6,309 bases of DNA from an uncultured Eubacteriales bacterium (GTDB taxonomy: Bacteria > Bacillota > Clostridia > Lachnospirales > Lachnospiraceae). The notes under the pieces were generated by a model. It was given only the letters and a program-made list of their open reading frames with translations, did not search any database and was not told the origin of the DNA. The stretch lies in assembly GCA_900313855.1 (NCBI GenBank), contig OMSZ01000281.1, positions 1 to 6,309 of the forward strand, in the 5' to 3' direction. Position 1 is the first letter of the stretch. The number at the start of each line of letters is the position of its first letter. This document shows, in pieces, positions 5,647-6,309 of this stretch. A program made the translations under genes and the position numbers.

Positions 5647-6309
5647 ATGAGTGAGAAATTAAGAGTCGGTATTTTAGGTGGTACCGGAATGGTAGGACAA
5701 AGATTTATATCGTTATTGGAGAATCATCCTTGGTTTGAGGTTGTGACAATTGCAGCCAGCCCACGTAGTGCAGGTAAGACTTACGAGGAGGCAGTAGGTG
5801 ACCGTTGGAAGATGGATACCCCGATGCCGGAGGATGTTAAGAATATTATCGTACATAATGTTAATGAGGTTGAAGAGGTTGCCAAGAGTGTTGATTTTGT
5901 CTTTTCAGCAGTTGATATGACAAAGGATGAGATCAAGAAGATAGAGGAGGCTTATGCTAAGACAGAGACTCCTGTGGTATCTAACAATTCAGCTCATCGC
6001 TGGACACCGGATGTTCCTATGGTAGTACCGGAGATCAATCCGGAGCATATGAAGATTATTGATTTCCAGAAGAAACGTCTTGGAACAACAAGAGGCTTTG
6101 TAGCAGTTAAACCTAACTGCTCAATTCAGAGCTATGCACCTGTTCTTACAGCATGGATGGAGTTTGAGCCGTATGAGGTAGTGGCTTCAACATATCAGGC
6201 AATTTCAGGTGCAGGCAAGACCGTTAAAGACTGGCCGGAGATGGTTGGCAATATGATTCCGTATATTGGCGGTGAGGAAGAAAAGTCAGAGAAGGAACCG
6301 CTTAGATTA
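5647..6309 (+). CDS. asd: Aspartate-semialdehyde dehydrogenase, N-terminal 221 residues (3' end outside window)
   Basis: Asd reduces aspartyl-4-phosphate to aspartate semialdehyde with NADPH, the branch point to lysine/diaminopimelate, threonine and methionine. The open frame runs to the window end without a stop. The N-terminal Rossmann motif is GGTGMVGQRF (11-20). Further landmarks are the SAVDM segment, VVSNNSAHR and VPEINPEH, then the catalytic cysteine C158 in KPNCSIQSY, followed by TYQAISGAGK. This pattern, with PNCS and YQAISGAG, fits the archaeal/fungal-like branch of the family, also present in many clostridia, rather than the E. coli-type enzyme; that assignment is from memory. Full-length members are about 350-365 residues, so about 60% is visible. 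It has its own promoter and ribosome binding site and is separated from serA by a strong terminator. Confidence 0.95.
   Translation, partial: MSEKLRVGILGGTGMVGQRFISLLENHPWFEVVTIAASPRSAGKTYEEAVGDRWKMDTPMPEDVKNIIVHNVNEVEEVAKSVDFVFSAVDMTKDEIKKIEEAYAKTETPVVSNNSAHRWTPDVPMVVPEINPEHMKIIDFQKKRLGTTRGFVAVKPNCSIQSYAPVLTAWMEFEPYEVVASTYQAISGAGKTVKDWPEMVGNMIPYIGGEEEKSEKEPLRL

Overview
The window looks like chromosomal DNA of a low-to-mid GC anaerobic Firmicute, most likely a Lachnospiraceae-type gut or rumen clostridium. The basis is the protein style of IlvB, SerC and SerA (a short SerA with a C-terminal ACT domain, and an IlvB with the INNHVLGMVRQWQ segment), the strong AGGAG ribosome binding sites and the AT-rich spacers. 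The genus cannot be fixed from sequence reading alone.

All recognised genes lie on the + strand. From left to right: the 3' end of ilvD (1-345); a two-gene AT-rich insert made of a DUF3990 / ADP-ribosyltransferase-like gene (362-826) and an overlapping unnamed partner gene (813-1253); ilvB, the acetolactate synthase large subunit (1336-3015); serC (3054-4136); serA (4235-5395); a strong intrinsic terminator (5431-5472); a short GC-richer island holding a 28-codon minus-strand reading frame (5478-5564); a good sigma-A type promoter (5582-5610); and the 5' part of asd (5647 to the window end).

Most of the window is amino acid biosynthesis. IlvB and IlvD act in the branched-chain pathway, SerA and SerC make phosphoserine from 3-phosphoglycerate, and Asd feeds the lysine/threonine/methionine branch. 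ilvB and serC are close (38 nt, no terminator) and are probably co-transcribed. serA follows after 98 nt that hold a perfect 10-bp inverted repeat just before its ribosome binding site. The terminator after serA closes the group, and asd starts a new unit.

The unusual part is 362-1253. This gene pair has no evident role in amino acid synthesis, is about 31% GC against roughly 43-53% in sampled lines of the neighbouring genes, and sits 16 nt behind ilvD with its own strong ribosome binding site. A candidate promoter at 1242-1269, starting inside the second gene, could restore independent expression of ilvB. The pair has the layout of a small toxin/antitoxin-like or effector/partner module, and it is the best candidate here for an undescribed system.
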